From assembly GCA_023078685.1 (NCBI GenBank), contig JALGAS010000001.1:7006001-7070000 (forward strand): a DNA stretch of 64,000 bases, written 5' to 3'. A program made the position numbers and the translations under genes. Source of the DNA: Neopestalotiopsis rosae (lineage: Eukaryota > Ascomycota > Sordariomycetes > Amphisphaeriales > Sporocadaceae). This document shows, in pieces, positions 55,131 through 64,000 of the stretch. The notes beneath the pieces were generated by a model, which saw only the letters and a program-made list of their open reading frames with translations, searched no databases and was not told where the DNA came from. The first letter of the stretch is position 1, and every line of letters starts with the position of its first letter.

Positions 55131-58100
55131 CTAGGGCCTCCGGTCTGCGATCACAACACTCTCTTCATTCTGATCAAACGTTGTCCTCTCTCTCAGCCTT
55201 CTCAATCTTCTGTATCTCGCCTTCCTGTATAGTCTATACAGGAATTTTGGCCTGATTGTACTCAAAGACACCTGTAGCTGTGACTCTCCCACATTGTTTG
55301 GCCGAATGACTTCGGCAAGTAGTGGTCTATCGGCGCTTCCCATAAAGTAAACTTCAGAATTCCTCAACGCCCAATGGTCAGCGCGACTACCGATCGGTGC
55401 ATCATCACAGCAAACTACAACTGTCCCGAACAAAGCTGTCGAGTTGACCCAGGAATTGTTGCGGCCACGGCACCTGACATCTGTTGTCTGAAGACACTCG
55501 GTGGTCATATATGCGAATGTGGCAACATCTTCGGAATCTTGAACAATGTGGGTCCAGTAGTTTCGATCCTGACAAGGGATTTTGAAGCATCGAAAAGGTA
55601 TATCAGGCTGGATACAAGCGACAATGAAGTTTTGTCCGCTTCGATCGATGCCAGTATGCCGTAGGTCAAAGAGGATATCATAAACGAGCGTTCCAAACAT
55701 ACTCAAATGATTGTCGTCTAGCCCACGGAACCACGTCTGTAGATTAGAACCCTGCAATGCCTCAATAACGCGATGTTCTCCAAGCAATGAATTCCAGTAA
55801 AGGGGAATTTCCATACGACCTTCGACATATGCGGGGAGAATGTCTACAAGGAGGTCGCGAAGTCGCACTCTGCGGGCGATGCCAGTACAAACACTCATTT
55901 GGATGCCGATGGGCGCATCGAAATCTAGAGTACGCAGTGGTCTTTTATCCAGAATCTTTGACTTTTTCGTGATTCCAGGTCTCTTGACCCATCCCTGATT
56001 GAACTGAACTACCGCAACAGCGGGCCCACTACTTTGCAGTGCGAATCCCATCTGCCTTTCAGAGACCTCCCAGTATTCTGGCGAGGTGCCCAGCTCGTGA
56101 GACGATTCCCTTGACATCAAAATCTGCCTCTGCGGATCGGCATCGCACATCGACGTGGAAGTTATCCTAGTGCCGATCACAGCTTTGTTACGGCGAGGGA
56201 ATGTTTTGTCCGTCAACTTAATATTGGATGCCGACTTCCAATGCAGCTTGTCATTAGTGCCGCTATCTCCGTCCCATGCAGGAGTGATGTATCCACTGCC
56301 AATTGAAATGGCGTAGAGACTTGTGGCGTCATCATGAGTGGTGATGAACTCTCCTGGACCCCAGGTATCTAGAAGGTCCTCCGGTTCGGTAAAGAGATCA
56401 AGCCTTGTATCAGATTCAGAAAGGGCCGTAATACCATCAGAACCATGGCTCAACTGAAAAGTGAACACTTGCTCTTGTAGCATGTCCCCAAAACAGCTGA
56501 GGTTCATCAGAGATCCAATAATGCAAGGCCCCCCGAAGTTTTCATGCCACTGATTCTCCCCTATCAAGATGATACGGCGGAGCCGAGTGTCCAGGAAGAA
56601 TGGCCGAATAGGTCCGCAATGTGCTTGGGAATATGACAGGAAAGCAAGAGACAAGAATTGGGCTAGCAGAGAAGGCGATAGGAGTCCTTTATCATTGCCT
56701 TTCGCAAACACCTGCGAGACGAACTCTGATACATGCGATGTTATCGCATCGACATCATGAATGAAGTTTCGTATAAGGAGCAGGTCGACCCGGTGAAGCT
56801 CAAGAATTGACTCATGCCTCGAGATGAAGGTGAATGAGTCGCAACAGCCTCCCATTTGCTGAAGAGCCGAGATTGCCCGCTCCAATTGTCTTAAGACGTT
56901 TCCCACAACGGACTGGTCCTTATTCTTTCTCAAAGAATCTGCGAGCGAGACAATAGCGGTCGAGTTGTTATCTTGGAAGATCACGGAGCCGAATTGATTC
57001 TCTTGAAGCCCCGTAGGCATTGGACTGACTCCTCCTATTCCGCAGAAATACTCGAGGCTTTCACGAATAGAACATTCATCCGTATTCGAGAATTCCGGTG
57101 CTGGTACCTTGTTTTGGAGCGGTAGCACTTTTGGATCTAGTACCTGACTGCTCACATCTCTGTTGCTGTGTAAGCATTTCTCGATATGGAATGCGGGATT
57201 GAATGGTTCCAGGTCTGGAACGTTGAACTTTGTATAGATCCACGGTCCATCACGAAACGCTTCCAATAGCTCACTAACTATTTCTGTAGATGAATAACCC
57301 AGTTTTCGAAGTTCATGAAGCCATGAGTAATCTTCAATTGCAATGCGTTCAAAGGACTCCTCTAGTAGACGACACGCCTTTTCCGTATCCAGTGTAGAAA
57401 TAGCTTCGCGGAAGGACTCCGCTATGTGAGAGTTTTCTTCTGAGATTTCGTCAAGTATATTGTCCACGTCTGTCCAGTTAGCGCCCTTTTCGAGCAGGAT
57501 CTGGACTACATTCTCGTGTCCTGCAGATGAATCAGCTTGCAGAGCGTTGCCGTATTTTCCACTCTGGGCATTGACGTCGGCACCTTTTTCCAGCAGGAGC
57601 TGCACCACGGCCACGTTTCCTTCGTAGGAAGCAGCAGCAGCCTGTAGTGCATTGTCATACTCGCCTCCCTGGGCATTAACGTCGGCACCTTTTTCCAACA
57701 AGAGCTGCACAATGTCTACGCTTCCTTCGTAAGAAGCAGCCTGGAGTGCATTGCCATACTTGCCTCCCTGGACGTTGACGTCGGCACCTTTTTCCAGCAG
57801 GAGCTGCACCACGGCCACGTTTCCTCCGTTAGAAGCAGCAGCAGCCTGTAGTGCATTGCCATACTTGCCTCCCTGGACGTTGACGTCGGCACCTTTTTCC
57901 AGCAGGAGCTGCACCACGGCCACGTTTCCTCCGTAGGAAGCAGCAGCAGCCTGTAGTGCATTGCCATACTCGCCTCCCTGGGTATTGACGTCGGCACCTT
58001 TTTCCAGCAGGAGCTGCACAATGTCTACGCTTCCTTCGTAGGAAGCAGCAGCAGCCTGTAGTGCATTGTCATACTCGCCTCCATGGGCATTGACGTCGGC

Positions 58101-60185
58101 ACCTTTTTCCAGCAGGAGCTGCACTACGTCCACGTAACCTCTGTAGGAAGCAGCCTGTAGTACATTGCCGTACTCGCCTCCCTGGGCATTGGCATCGGCG
58201 CCGTTCTCCAAAAGTATTTTGGAAATGTCCCGATTCCTATTTTCCAACGCGGCATATAAAGCGTTGCCATACTTGCCTCCCTGGGCATTGACGTCGGCAC
58301 CTTTTCCCAGCAGGAGCTGCACCACGGCCACGTTTCCTTCGTAGGAAGCAGCAGCAGCCTGTAGTGCATTGTCATACTCGCCTCCCTGGGCATTAACGTC
58401 GGCACCTTTTTCCAACAAGAGCTGCACAATGTCTACGCTTCCTTCGTAAGAAGCAGCCTGGAGTGCATTGCCATACTTGCCTCCCTGGACGTTGACGTCG
58501 GCACCTTTTTCCAGCAGGAGCGGCACCACGGCCACGTTTCCTCCGTAGGAAGCAGCAGCAGCCTGTAGTGCATTGCCATACTTGCCTCCCTGGACGTTGA
58601 CGTCGGCACCTTTTTCCAGCAGGAGCTGCACTACGTCCACGTAACCTCTATAGGAAGCAGCCTGTAGTACATTGCCGTACTCGCCTCCCTGGGCATTGGC
58701 ATCGGCGCCCTTCTGCAAAAGTATTTTGGAAATGTCCCGATTCCTATTTTCCAACGCGGCATATAAAGCGTTGCCATACTTGCCTCCCTGGGCATTGACG
58801 TCGGCGCCGTTGTCGAGCAGGAGCTGTACAGCATCTTTGTCTCCTTTGTAAGAGGCAGCCTGTAGTACATTGCCATACTTGCCTCCGTGGGCATTGGCAT
58901 CGGCGCCGTTCTGCAAAAGTATTTTGGAAACCTCTAAACTCCCGCTTTCTAACGAGGCATTTAAAGCGTTGCCATACTTGCCTCCGTGGGCATTAACGTC
59001 GGCGCCGTTGTCGAGCAGGAGCTGTATCACTTCCTGTTCTCCTTGGTACGAGGCAGCCTGGAGTGCGCTGCCATACACGCCTCCCTGGGCATTGACGTCG
59101 GCGCCATTGTCGAGTAGAAGCTGTATAATATCCACATCTCCTTGGTACGAGGCAGCAGCAGCCTGTAGAGCGTTGCCATACTCGCCTCCCTCGGCGTTAA
59201 CGTCGGCGCCGTTGTCGAGCAGGAGCTGTATAATATCTACGTTTCCTTGGTACGAGGCAGCAGCAGCCTGTAGAGCGCTGCCATACTCGCCTCCCTCGGC
59301 ATTAATATCGGCGCCGTTGTCGAGCAGGAGCTGTATCACTTCCTCTTCTCCTTGGTACGAGGCAGCCTGGAGTGCATACTCGCCTCCCTGGGCATTGGCA
59401 TCGGCGCCGTTCTGCAAAAGTATTTTGGAAACCTCTAAACTCCCGCTTTCTAACGAGGCATTGAAAGCGTTGCCATATTTGCCCCCTTGGGCATTGACGT
59501 CGGCGCCGTTGTTGAGCAGGAGCTGTATAGCATCTTTGTCTCCTTTATAAGAGGCAGCCTGTAGTGCATTACCATACTCGCCTCCCTGGATATTAACTTT
59601 AGCTCCTTTATCAAGCAGGAGCTGCACCACGTCCACACTTCCCATATACGAAGTAATGGCTGCTTGTAGTACGTTGCCATACTCGCCTCCCTGGGCATTA
59701 GCATCGGCGCCGTTCTCCAGAAGTATCTTGAAAATCTCTCGATTCCCGCGTTCCAACGCGGCATATAGAGCATTGCCACATTTGCCCCCCGGGGCATTGA
59801 CGTCGGCGCCGTTGTCGAGCAGGAGCTGTACAGCATCCTTGTCTCCTTTGTAAGAGGCAGCTTGTAGTACGTTGCCATACTTGCCTCCCTGGGCATTAGC
59901 ATCGGCGCCGTTCTCCAGAAGTAGCTTGAAAACCACTTTCCCCCCAATTTCTAACGAGGCATATAGAGCATTGCCAAATTTGCCTCCCTGGGCATTGATA
60001 TGGGCGCCTTTGTCAAGCAGGAGCTGCACGACGTCCCTCCTGACATTAAAGGAACCAGCAGCAGCCTGTAATGCGTTGCCGTATGTTCCGCCTTGTTCGT
60101 TGACGTCGGCGCCTCGATCCAAGTGCATGCGCACGTCCGCAATGTCGGCTCGCCATGCTGCATCGTGCAATTCAGTGCTCGGCAT
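55131..60185 (-). CDS. giant ankyrin-repeat protein with a conserved C-terminal module
   Basis: One intronless frame of 1684 residues. Residues 1 to about 900 form roughly 27 ankyrin repeats of 33 or 35 residues with the consensus GADVNAQGGxYGNALQAASYxG..VVQLLLEK. Repeats alternate between 'ADAN' and 'ADVN' types and show a higher-order block copied at a 507-bp offset (58121 and 58628). One unit lacks two residues of its turn. Residues about 900-1684 are a different, unique module with IILIGENQWHENFGGPCI, LDTWGPGEFITTHDD, SIGSGYITP, MSVCTGIARRVRLRDLL and RHTGIDRSGQNFIVACIQP. Similar C-terminal regions occur in other fungal proteins I recall, without a named function. There is no NACHT or other NTPase. 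The start is the first in-frame ATG (MPSTELHDAAW). Confidence 0.88.
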   Translation of the reverse strand: MPSTELHDAAWRADIADVRMHLDRGADVNEQGGTYGNALQAAAGSFNVRRDVVQLLLDKGAHINAQGGKFGNALYASLEIGGKVVFKLLLENGADANAQGGKYGNVLQAASYKGDKDAVQLLLDNGADVNAPGGKCGNALYAALERGNREIFKILLENGADANAQGGEYGNVLQAAITSYMGSVDVVQLLLDKGAKVNIQGGEYGNALQAASYKGDKDAIQLLLNNGADVNAQGGKYGNAFNASLESGSLEVSKILLQNGADANAQGGEYALQAASYQGEEEVIQLLLDNGADINAEGGEYGSALQAAAASYQGNVDIIQLLLDNGADVNAEGGEYGNALQAAAASYQGDVDIIQLLLDNGADVNAQGGVYGSALQAASYQGEQEVIQLLLDNGADVNAHGGKYGNALNASLESGSLEVSKILLQNGADANAHGGKYGNVLQAASYKGDKDAVQLLLDNGADVNAQGGKYGNALYAALENRNRDISKILLQKGADANAQGGEYGNVLQAASYRGYVDVVQLLLEKGADVNVQGGKYGNALQAAAASYGGNVAVVPLLLEKGADVNVQGGKYGNALQAASYEGSVDIVQLLLEKGADVNAQGGEYDNALQAAAASYEGNVAVVQLLLGKGADVNAQGGKYGNALYAALENRNRDISKILLENGADANAQGGEYGNVLQAASYRGYVDVVQLLLEKGADVNAHGGEYDNALQAAAASYEGSVDIVQLLLEKGADVNTQGGEYGNALQAAAASYGGNVAVVQLLLEKGADVNVQGGKYGNALQAAAASNGGNVAVVQLLLEKGADVNVQGGKYGNALQAASYEGSVDIVQLLLEKGADVNAQGGEYDNALQAAAASYEGNVAVVQLLLEKGADVNAQSGKYGNALQADSSAGHENVVQILLEKGANWTDVDNILDEISEENSHIAESFREAISTLDTEKACRLLEESFERIAIEDYSWLHELRKLGYSSTEIVSELLEAFRDGPWIYTKFNVPDLEPFNPAFHIEKCLHSNRDVSSQVLDPKVLPLQNKVPAPEFSNTDECSIRESLEYFCGIGGVSPMPTGLQENQFGSVIFQDNNSTAIVSLADSLRKNKDQSVVGNVLRQLERAISALQQMGGCCDSFTFISRHESILELHRVDLLLIRNFIHDVDAITSHVSEFVSQVFAKGNDKGLLSPSLLAQFLSLAFLSYSQAHCGPIRPFFLDTRLRRIILIGENQWHENFGGPCIIGSLMNLSCFGDMLQEQVFTFQLSHGSDGITALSESDTRLDLFTEPEDLLDTWGPGEFITTHDDATSLYAISIGSGYITPAWDGDSGTNDKLHWKSASNIKLTDKTFPRRNKAVIGTRITSTSMCDADPQRQILMSRESSHELGTSPEYWEVSERQMGFALQSSGPAVAVVQFNQGWVKRPGITKKSKILDKRPLRTLDFDAPIGIQMSVCTGIARRVRLRDLLVDILPAYVEGRMEIPLYWNSLLGEHRVIEALQGSNLQTWFRGLDDNHLSMFGTLVYDILFDLRHTGIDRSGQNFIVACIQPDIPFRCFKIPCQDRNYWTHIVQDSEDVATFAYMTTECLQTTDVRCRGRNNSWVNSTALFGTVVVCCDDAPIGSRADHWALRNSEVYFMGSADRPLLAEVIRPNNVGESQLQVSLSTIRPKFLYRLYRKARYRRLRRLRERTTFDQNEESVVIADRRP

Positions 60186-60509
60186 GGTTGACAGTCAGGG
60201 CTGAGCTCGAGATTGTGAAGAGGCTGTTGTCGCCAAAGTATACGAGTAGCGTTGGAAACAGGGAATAGTGAATGCCACTTAGGATACTGTGATGCACTTG
60301 AGATACTGGAACGGTAGTCTCATGAATACTATCGAACGATACTTCGAGGCTTTATTACTGCCAGTTCACAGATATCACTTGCTGATGACCTGGAATGGAA
60401 GAAAGCCAAAAGACTTAGGTGGCTGTGAAGCGGAGTCGATCGGGTAGGCCTCTCAGAACTTCATGCAAGAATCGCTAAAAATCCTGCTCGATTCGATTTC
60501 AATGAGGAT

Positions 60510-60760
60510 TCAATGCCTTGACGCCGAAGGCATTCCGAAGCCTTGTCAGGCTGTACGCCGTGGTGGCAATGCTGTGGTTGCATGCTGAGACCTGCATTGC
60601 TCTCGAGGACTGAAAGGCCCCTGTAGCGGGACGAAGATGCGTCAAGCAGAATTGTCGGCGAACCAGGTGCTGTCTCAGTCCACCATCTCTTTGGAGTCCT
60701 TCCATGATAATTGGTGTTTCTGAACTTGATTGGTTGATCCTTTGGATCTTTTGGGGATGG
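60510..60760. repeat. duplicated NLR leader region, copy 2
   Basis: Counterpart of 53375-53620, lying 325-575 bp upstream of the giant ankyrin gene's ATG. Shared blocks are in the same order and orientation. The rest of 60186-60887 is otherwise unremarkable. Confidence 0.65.
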
Positions 60761-60887
60761 GGACGCATGAGGTTGGTAATTCCCGAGCTGTTGCGCAACG
60801 AATTAGGTCTTTCGTTGTGATGTCAGTATGCTCAGTAGGAATGCTGTGGCAATAGATAACGACGATATCAAAACGTCTTCATATCAC

Positions 60888-61455
60888 GTTAGTCGCAACG
60901 GCCGTGCTACATCTTTAGCAAGCACAACTCGTTTGGCTGTCGCAACCGGTCTTTTCGTTGGCCAAACCCCACCTCCGGTGGAAAAAGATAGTGGTCGCAT
61001 ACTAGACATCCAGATCTATGCCGAAATAAGCTAGCTCTTGCAGCTCCAGCAGCATCTATTGCAACCATGCTCATTTTTACACTTCTGTCCAATGCCACAG
61101 ATTACCGATTCGAACACGCAAAAGAGTAACGAAACGATACCCTGGACGTAAGACTTGCACAGTCATCAAATCGTCACCGATCCGACTTCTGGGCGGGCGG
61201 TCCATGGACATGTCTACCTGGTGAAAGTGGCCCGTTTTCGCGATAGCCTGTGACACGGTAACCTGTAGCTCTTGCATCACGCTAGTGGTGGAGTGGCTTT
61301 CCGTTCGTAACGCTGCGCTTTTTAAGGAGGGATACGGGCATTCGAGCGTTATGTGACAGTTCTCGATACGCTCGCTAAAGCTGGCTGAGCATAGCTTTGA
61401 TCCAATCAAATCCGAAAACGTGGCCGTCTCGCGCCAACAACGAAATGATCCAAAA
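60888..61455. repeat. NLR-flanking repeat element, copy 3
   Basis: Contains the proximal blocks and the core (61218-61295) of copies 1 and 2, plus 'gcgttatgtgacagttct' and 'caatcaaatccgaaaacgtggccgtctcg'. The distal part present in the other copies is absent. Confidence 0.85.
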
Positions 61456-62081
61456 GCACAGACACAGCTAAACACCAAGCGCGATGGCCATGCAATTCCG
61501 TTGTGCACTTGCATATAGGAAGCAAAAGGCATCGATTAATTGTCGAACATCGCGTTCACAGACTGAAATTGAGAGAAACAACATCTTTGAATCGTTCCTT
61601 CTCCCAGATAACAGAACGTCTCGATAATCAGCTACAGGCCTTGTCCAGCTGAACGCGATAGTACTCATCACTATGCTCTTCTTTTGGAATTATCAGCAGC
61701 AGGCAAGTGTGGCTGGGCTCTTTCCCCGCCTTCACGCAGTCTTTTCTTGAGCGCGCCCGCACACGCTTGTCTCTTCCTGTCAGTGGTGTGCATTTTTGTA
61801 TCATTAGACCCTGGCGACATCTTTCGATTTTTAGGACTTCGGTTAAGAGCACTGCCAGCCAGATACTATTTTGGAAGCTTTGCGTCCCATGTGTCATGAT
61901 ACAAGTCACAAGCTGGAGGTTTGGTTGAGGCGGCTGAACTCTCTGGAGATCCACTAGTTTGATCAGAGCATCCAACTCAATACCTGGGCCGCCCTTTGCA
62001 AAGAGATGAAAGCCAGAGAGAGGCCTGATGTCTAAGATCATGCTCTCTTCAGGTAAACACATTGATTCCGTTTGCTGGTGC
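61456..62081. other. intergenic with an uncertain minus-strand frame
   Basis: A 144-codon minus-strand frame (62062-61628) ends EEHSDEYYRVQLDKA, which has a vague resemblance to the C-terminus of some HET proteins. There is not enough to call a gene. Confidence 0.3.
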
Positions 62082-64000
62082 TCAAGATCGTGTATTATTC
62101 GTGTTTGACCAGTCCTTCACGGATTCAGCAAATCGTATCACCCAAACACGACCCGATCTACAGCCGATTGCAATCGTTGATGTTCTCACTCTTAAGTCTA
62201 AAGGGCGATAATCTGGTGGCAACCAGATTAGGTTGTCGCCGTTGTAGACTATCCAAACATTGTTAGCACTAATGCTATATCTACTATAGCTGCTGTCGCC
62301 ATCTAACGCAGCTTGTGCCAATAGCGCAGAGTCCATAGGAGATGATTTTAAAGCAATGTCGCCAATATTTCTTGAATGACGAGAGCTATAAGTTGGTTCG
62401 TGTAGCTCATCAGACTTAATATCCACTTGCAATGTCTGGAGGCAGACGCCTGACTCGGCGTCCCAAATTTTCACTGTATGATCGATTGAACCAGACGCTA
62501 TCCTGCGGCCGTCGATCGAGATCGCCACAGAATAAACCCAGTTTTTATGGCCTTCGAGTGTTTGCAGACAGGTACCCAATTCGACGTCCCAGACCTTGAC
62601 CGTTTTATCGCCAGAGCCAGACACTACCTTGCGGCCGTCGGCCGAGATCGCCACGGAACCAACCGAACGGCTATGGCCTTCGAGCGTCTGCAGGCAGGCG
62701 CCCGATTCGACGTCCCAGAGCTTGACTGTTTCATCGCCAGAGCCGGACGCTACCTTGCGGCCGTCGGCCGATATCGATAAACAATAAACCGAGTCGCTGT
62801 GGTCCTCGAGCGTCTGCGGGCAGGCGCCTAATTCGGCGTCCCATAGCCTGACCGTCCTATCGTCAGAGCCGGACGCTACCCAGCAGCCGTCGGTTGAGAT
62901 CGCCGCGGAACAGACAGTACCGGAATGGCCCTCGAGCGTCTGCAGGCAGGCGCCCGATTCGCCGTCCCATAGCCTGACCGTCCTATCGTCAGAGCCGGAC
63001 GCTACCTTGCGGCCGTTGGTTGAGATGGCCACGGACCAAACACGACCCCTATGGCCCTCGAGCGTCTGCAGGCAGGCGCCTAATTCGGCGTCCCATAATT
63101 TAACCGTCCCATCGTCGGAGCCGGACGCTAGCCAGCGGCCGTCGGTCGAGACCGCTACGGACCAAACATGATCGCTATGGCCCTCGAGCGTCTGCAGGCA
63201 GGCGCCTAATTCGGCGTCCCATAATTTAACCGTCCCATCGTCGGAGCCGGACGCCAGCCTGCGGCCGTCGGTTGAGATGGCCACGGACATGACCGAGCCG
63301 GAATGGCCCTCGAGCGTCTGCAGGCAGGCGCCTAATTCGGCGTTCCAGAGTTTGATCGTGTTATCAGAGGAGCCGGACGCCAGCCAGCGGCCGTCGGTCG
63401 AGACCGCTACGGACCTAACATAACCGCTATGGCCCTCGAGCGTCTGCAGGCAGGCGCCTGACTCGATATCCCAGAATTTGATCGTGTTATCAGAGGAGCC
63501 GGACGCCAGCCTGCGGCCGTCGGTTGAGATGGCCACGGAGCTGACCCCATAGGAATGGCCCTCGAGCGTCTGCAGGCAGGCGCCCGACTCGGCGTCCCAT
63601 AGCCTGACCGTCCTATCGGCAGAGCCGGACGCTACCTTGCGGCCGTCGGTTGAGATGGCCACGGACCAAACACGATCCCTATAGCCCTCGAGCGTCTGCA
63701 GGCAGACATTCCAATCCGCCTCAACCTTGGGTGCTAAATCTATCCAACCAGGGGACTCTTTGTGAAATAGCTTTTTGACTAAGCTATTAGTCGGGCTGAA
63801 AATTAGGGCTGACGTATACGTTTGTAGTGGTGCAAGTTCGATGCCTCCTTTTTGTGAAAGAAGAAAACGACGAGCATCCTTAGCGAGATTCTGCAGCTCC
63901 TCGGAAGCAGTGCTAGCCTATACGTTATTAGCCTTCTAACTTGTTATTGTACTTCAATCTAATGCGAGAATTGCAAATTTACTAGGACTTTTTCTAGCTT
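62082..64000 (-). CDS. WD40-repeat NLR (NWD type), C-terminal part; N-terminus beyond the window
   Basis: The last exon (63917-62082) follows a 65-bp intron; a few codons of the preceding exon (KLEKVL) reach the right edge. It opens with the linker of fungal NWD receptors: ELQNLAKDARRFLL, PLQTYTSALIFSP and LFHKESPGWI. Then come ten WD40 repeats of 42 residues (126 bp), each ACLQTLEGHxxxVxSVAISTDGRxxASGSxDxTVxLWD, followed by a 130-residue tail ending VWVIRFAESVKDWSNT. The NACHT domain expected upstream is outside the window. The repeats form the ligand-sensing propeller in this class and are nearly identical, differing mostly at a few surface positions. A relic of its tail occurs at 25018-25110. 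Confidence 0.9.

Noticed and set aside
55374..55972. Plus-strand frames opposite the C-terminal module
   Set aside because: Short antisense frames without domains; the minus-strand frame has clear motifs.
58870..59550. 226-codon plus-strand frame rich in LPYLPPWALTSAP-type units
   Set aside because: Antisense shadow of the ankyrin array; its repetition mirrors the real gene.
61628..62062. 144-codon minus-strand frame next to the WD40 gene
   Set aside because: Resemblance to a HET C-terminus rests on a few residues only.
62435..63700. Regular 126-bp repeats
   Set aside because: They encode WD40 repeats in one frame; not a satellite.

Overview
The window reads as nuclear DNA of a filamentous ascomycete (Pezizomycotina). 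Genes are split by short GT-AG introns (about 47-83 bp). The families present (Zn2Cys6 regulators, HET-domain proteins, FunK1 kinases, NACHT/ankyrin/WD40 NOD-like receptors, 2EXR-type F-box-like proteins, DUF7924) belong to that group. Intergenic spaces are long and hold diverged repeats and fragments of genes also found intact here, so this looks like an accessory, repeat-prone region rather than a housekeeping block. No rRNA, convincing tRNA, CRISPR or complete transposon was seen.

Layout. 0-17 kb: an MFS transporter cut by the left edge, a small GNAT-like relic, a FunK1 protein kinase, a 2EXR-like protein, a decayed coiled-coil gene, a five-exon Zn2Cys6 regulator convergent with a HET-domain gene, a possible 80-residue protein and a DUF7924 gene. 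18-32 kb: an IFI6/ISG12-like membrane protein, a J-domain relic, a T5orf172 (GIY-YIG-like) gene, a dynamin/Mx-like GTPase, a BTB gene, a broken NLR, and an AIG1/GIMAP-like GTPase. 32-44 kb: a chimera of two gene fragments, a Q/A-rich protein with a duplicated domain, GTP cyclohydrolase I, and divergently from it a 1177-residue fusion protein (methyltransferase-like, FAD oxidoreductase, P-loop kinase, phosphoribosyltransferase). 45-64 kb: a PNP-NACHT-ankyrin NLR with an in-frame stop, a CorA-like membrane protein, an NLR N-terminal fragment, a 1684-residue ankyrin protein with a separate C-terminal module, and the WD40 end of another NLR cut by the right edge.

How it fits together. The strongest theme is self/non-self recognition and cell-autonomous defence: HET, PNP-NACHT-ANK, WD40-NLR and giant ANK genes, plus fungal relatives of three animal interferon-linked families (IFI6, Mx-type dynamin, AIG1/GIMAP) within about 13 kb. 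The receptor repeats are nearly identical to one another, and fragments of the same receptors are scattered across the window, which points to active duplication, recombination and decay. A family of intergenic repeats lies upstream of three minus-strand reading frames in the NLR half.

The second theme is the fusion gene and its divergent GTP cyclohydrolase neighbour, which together suggest a nucleotide- or pterin-linked pathway that I cannot name. Exon boundaries were read by eye from splice consensus and protein continuity. All family names come from motif recognition, not searches.
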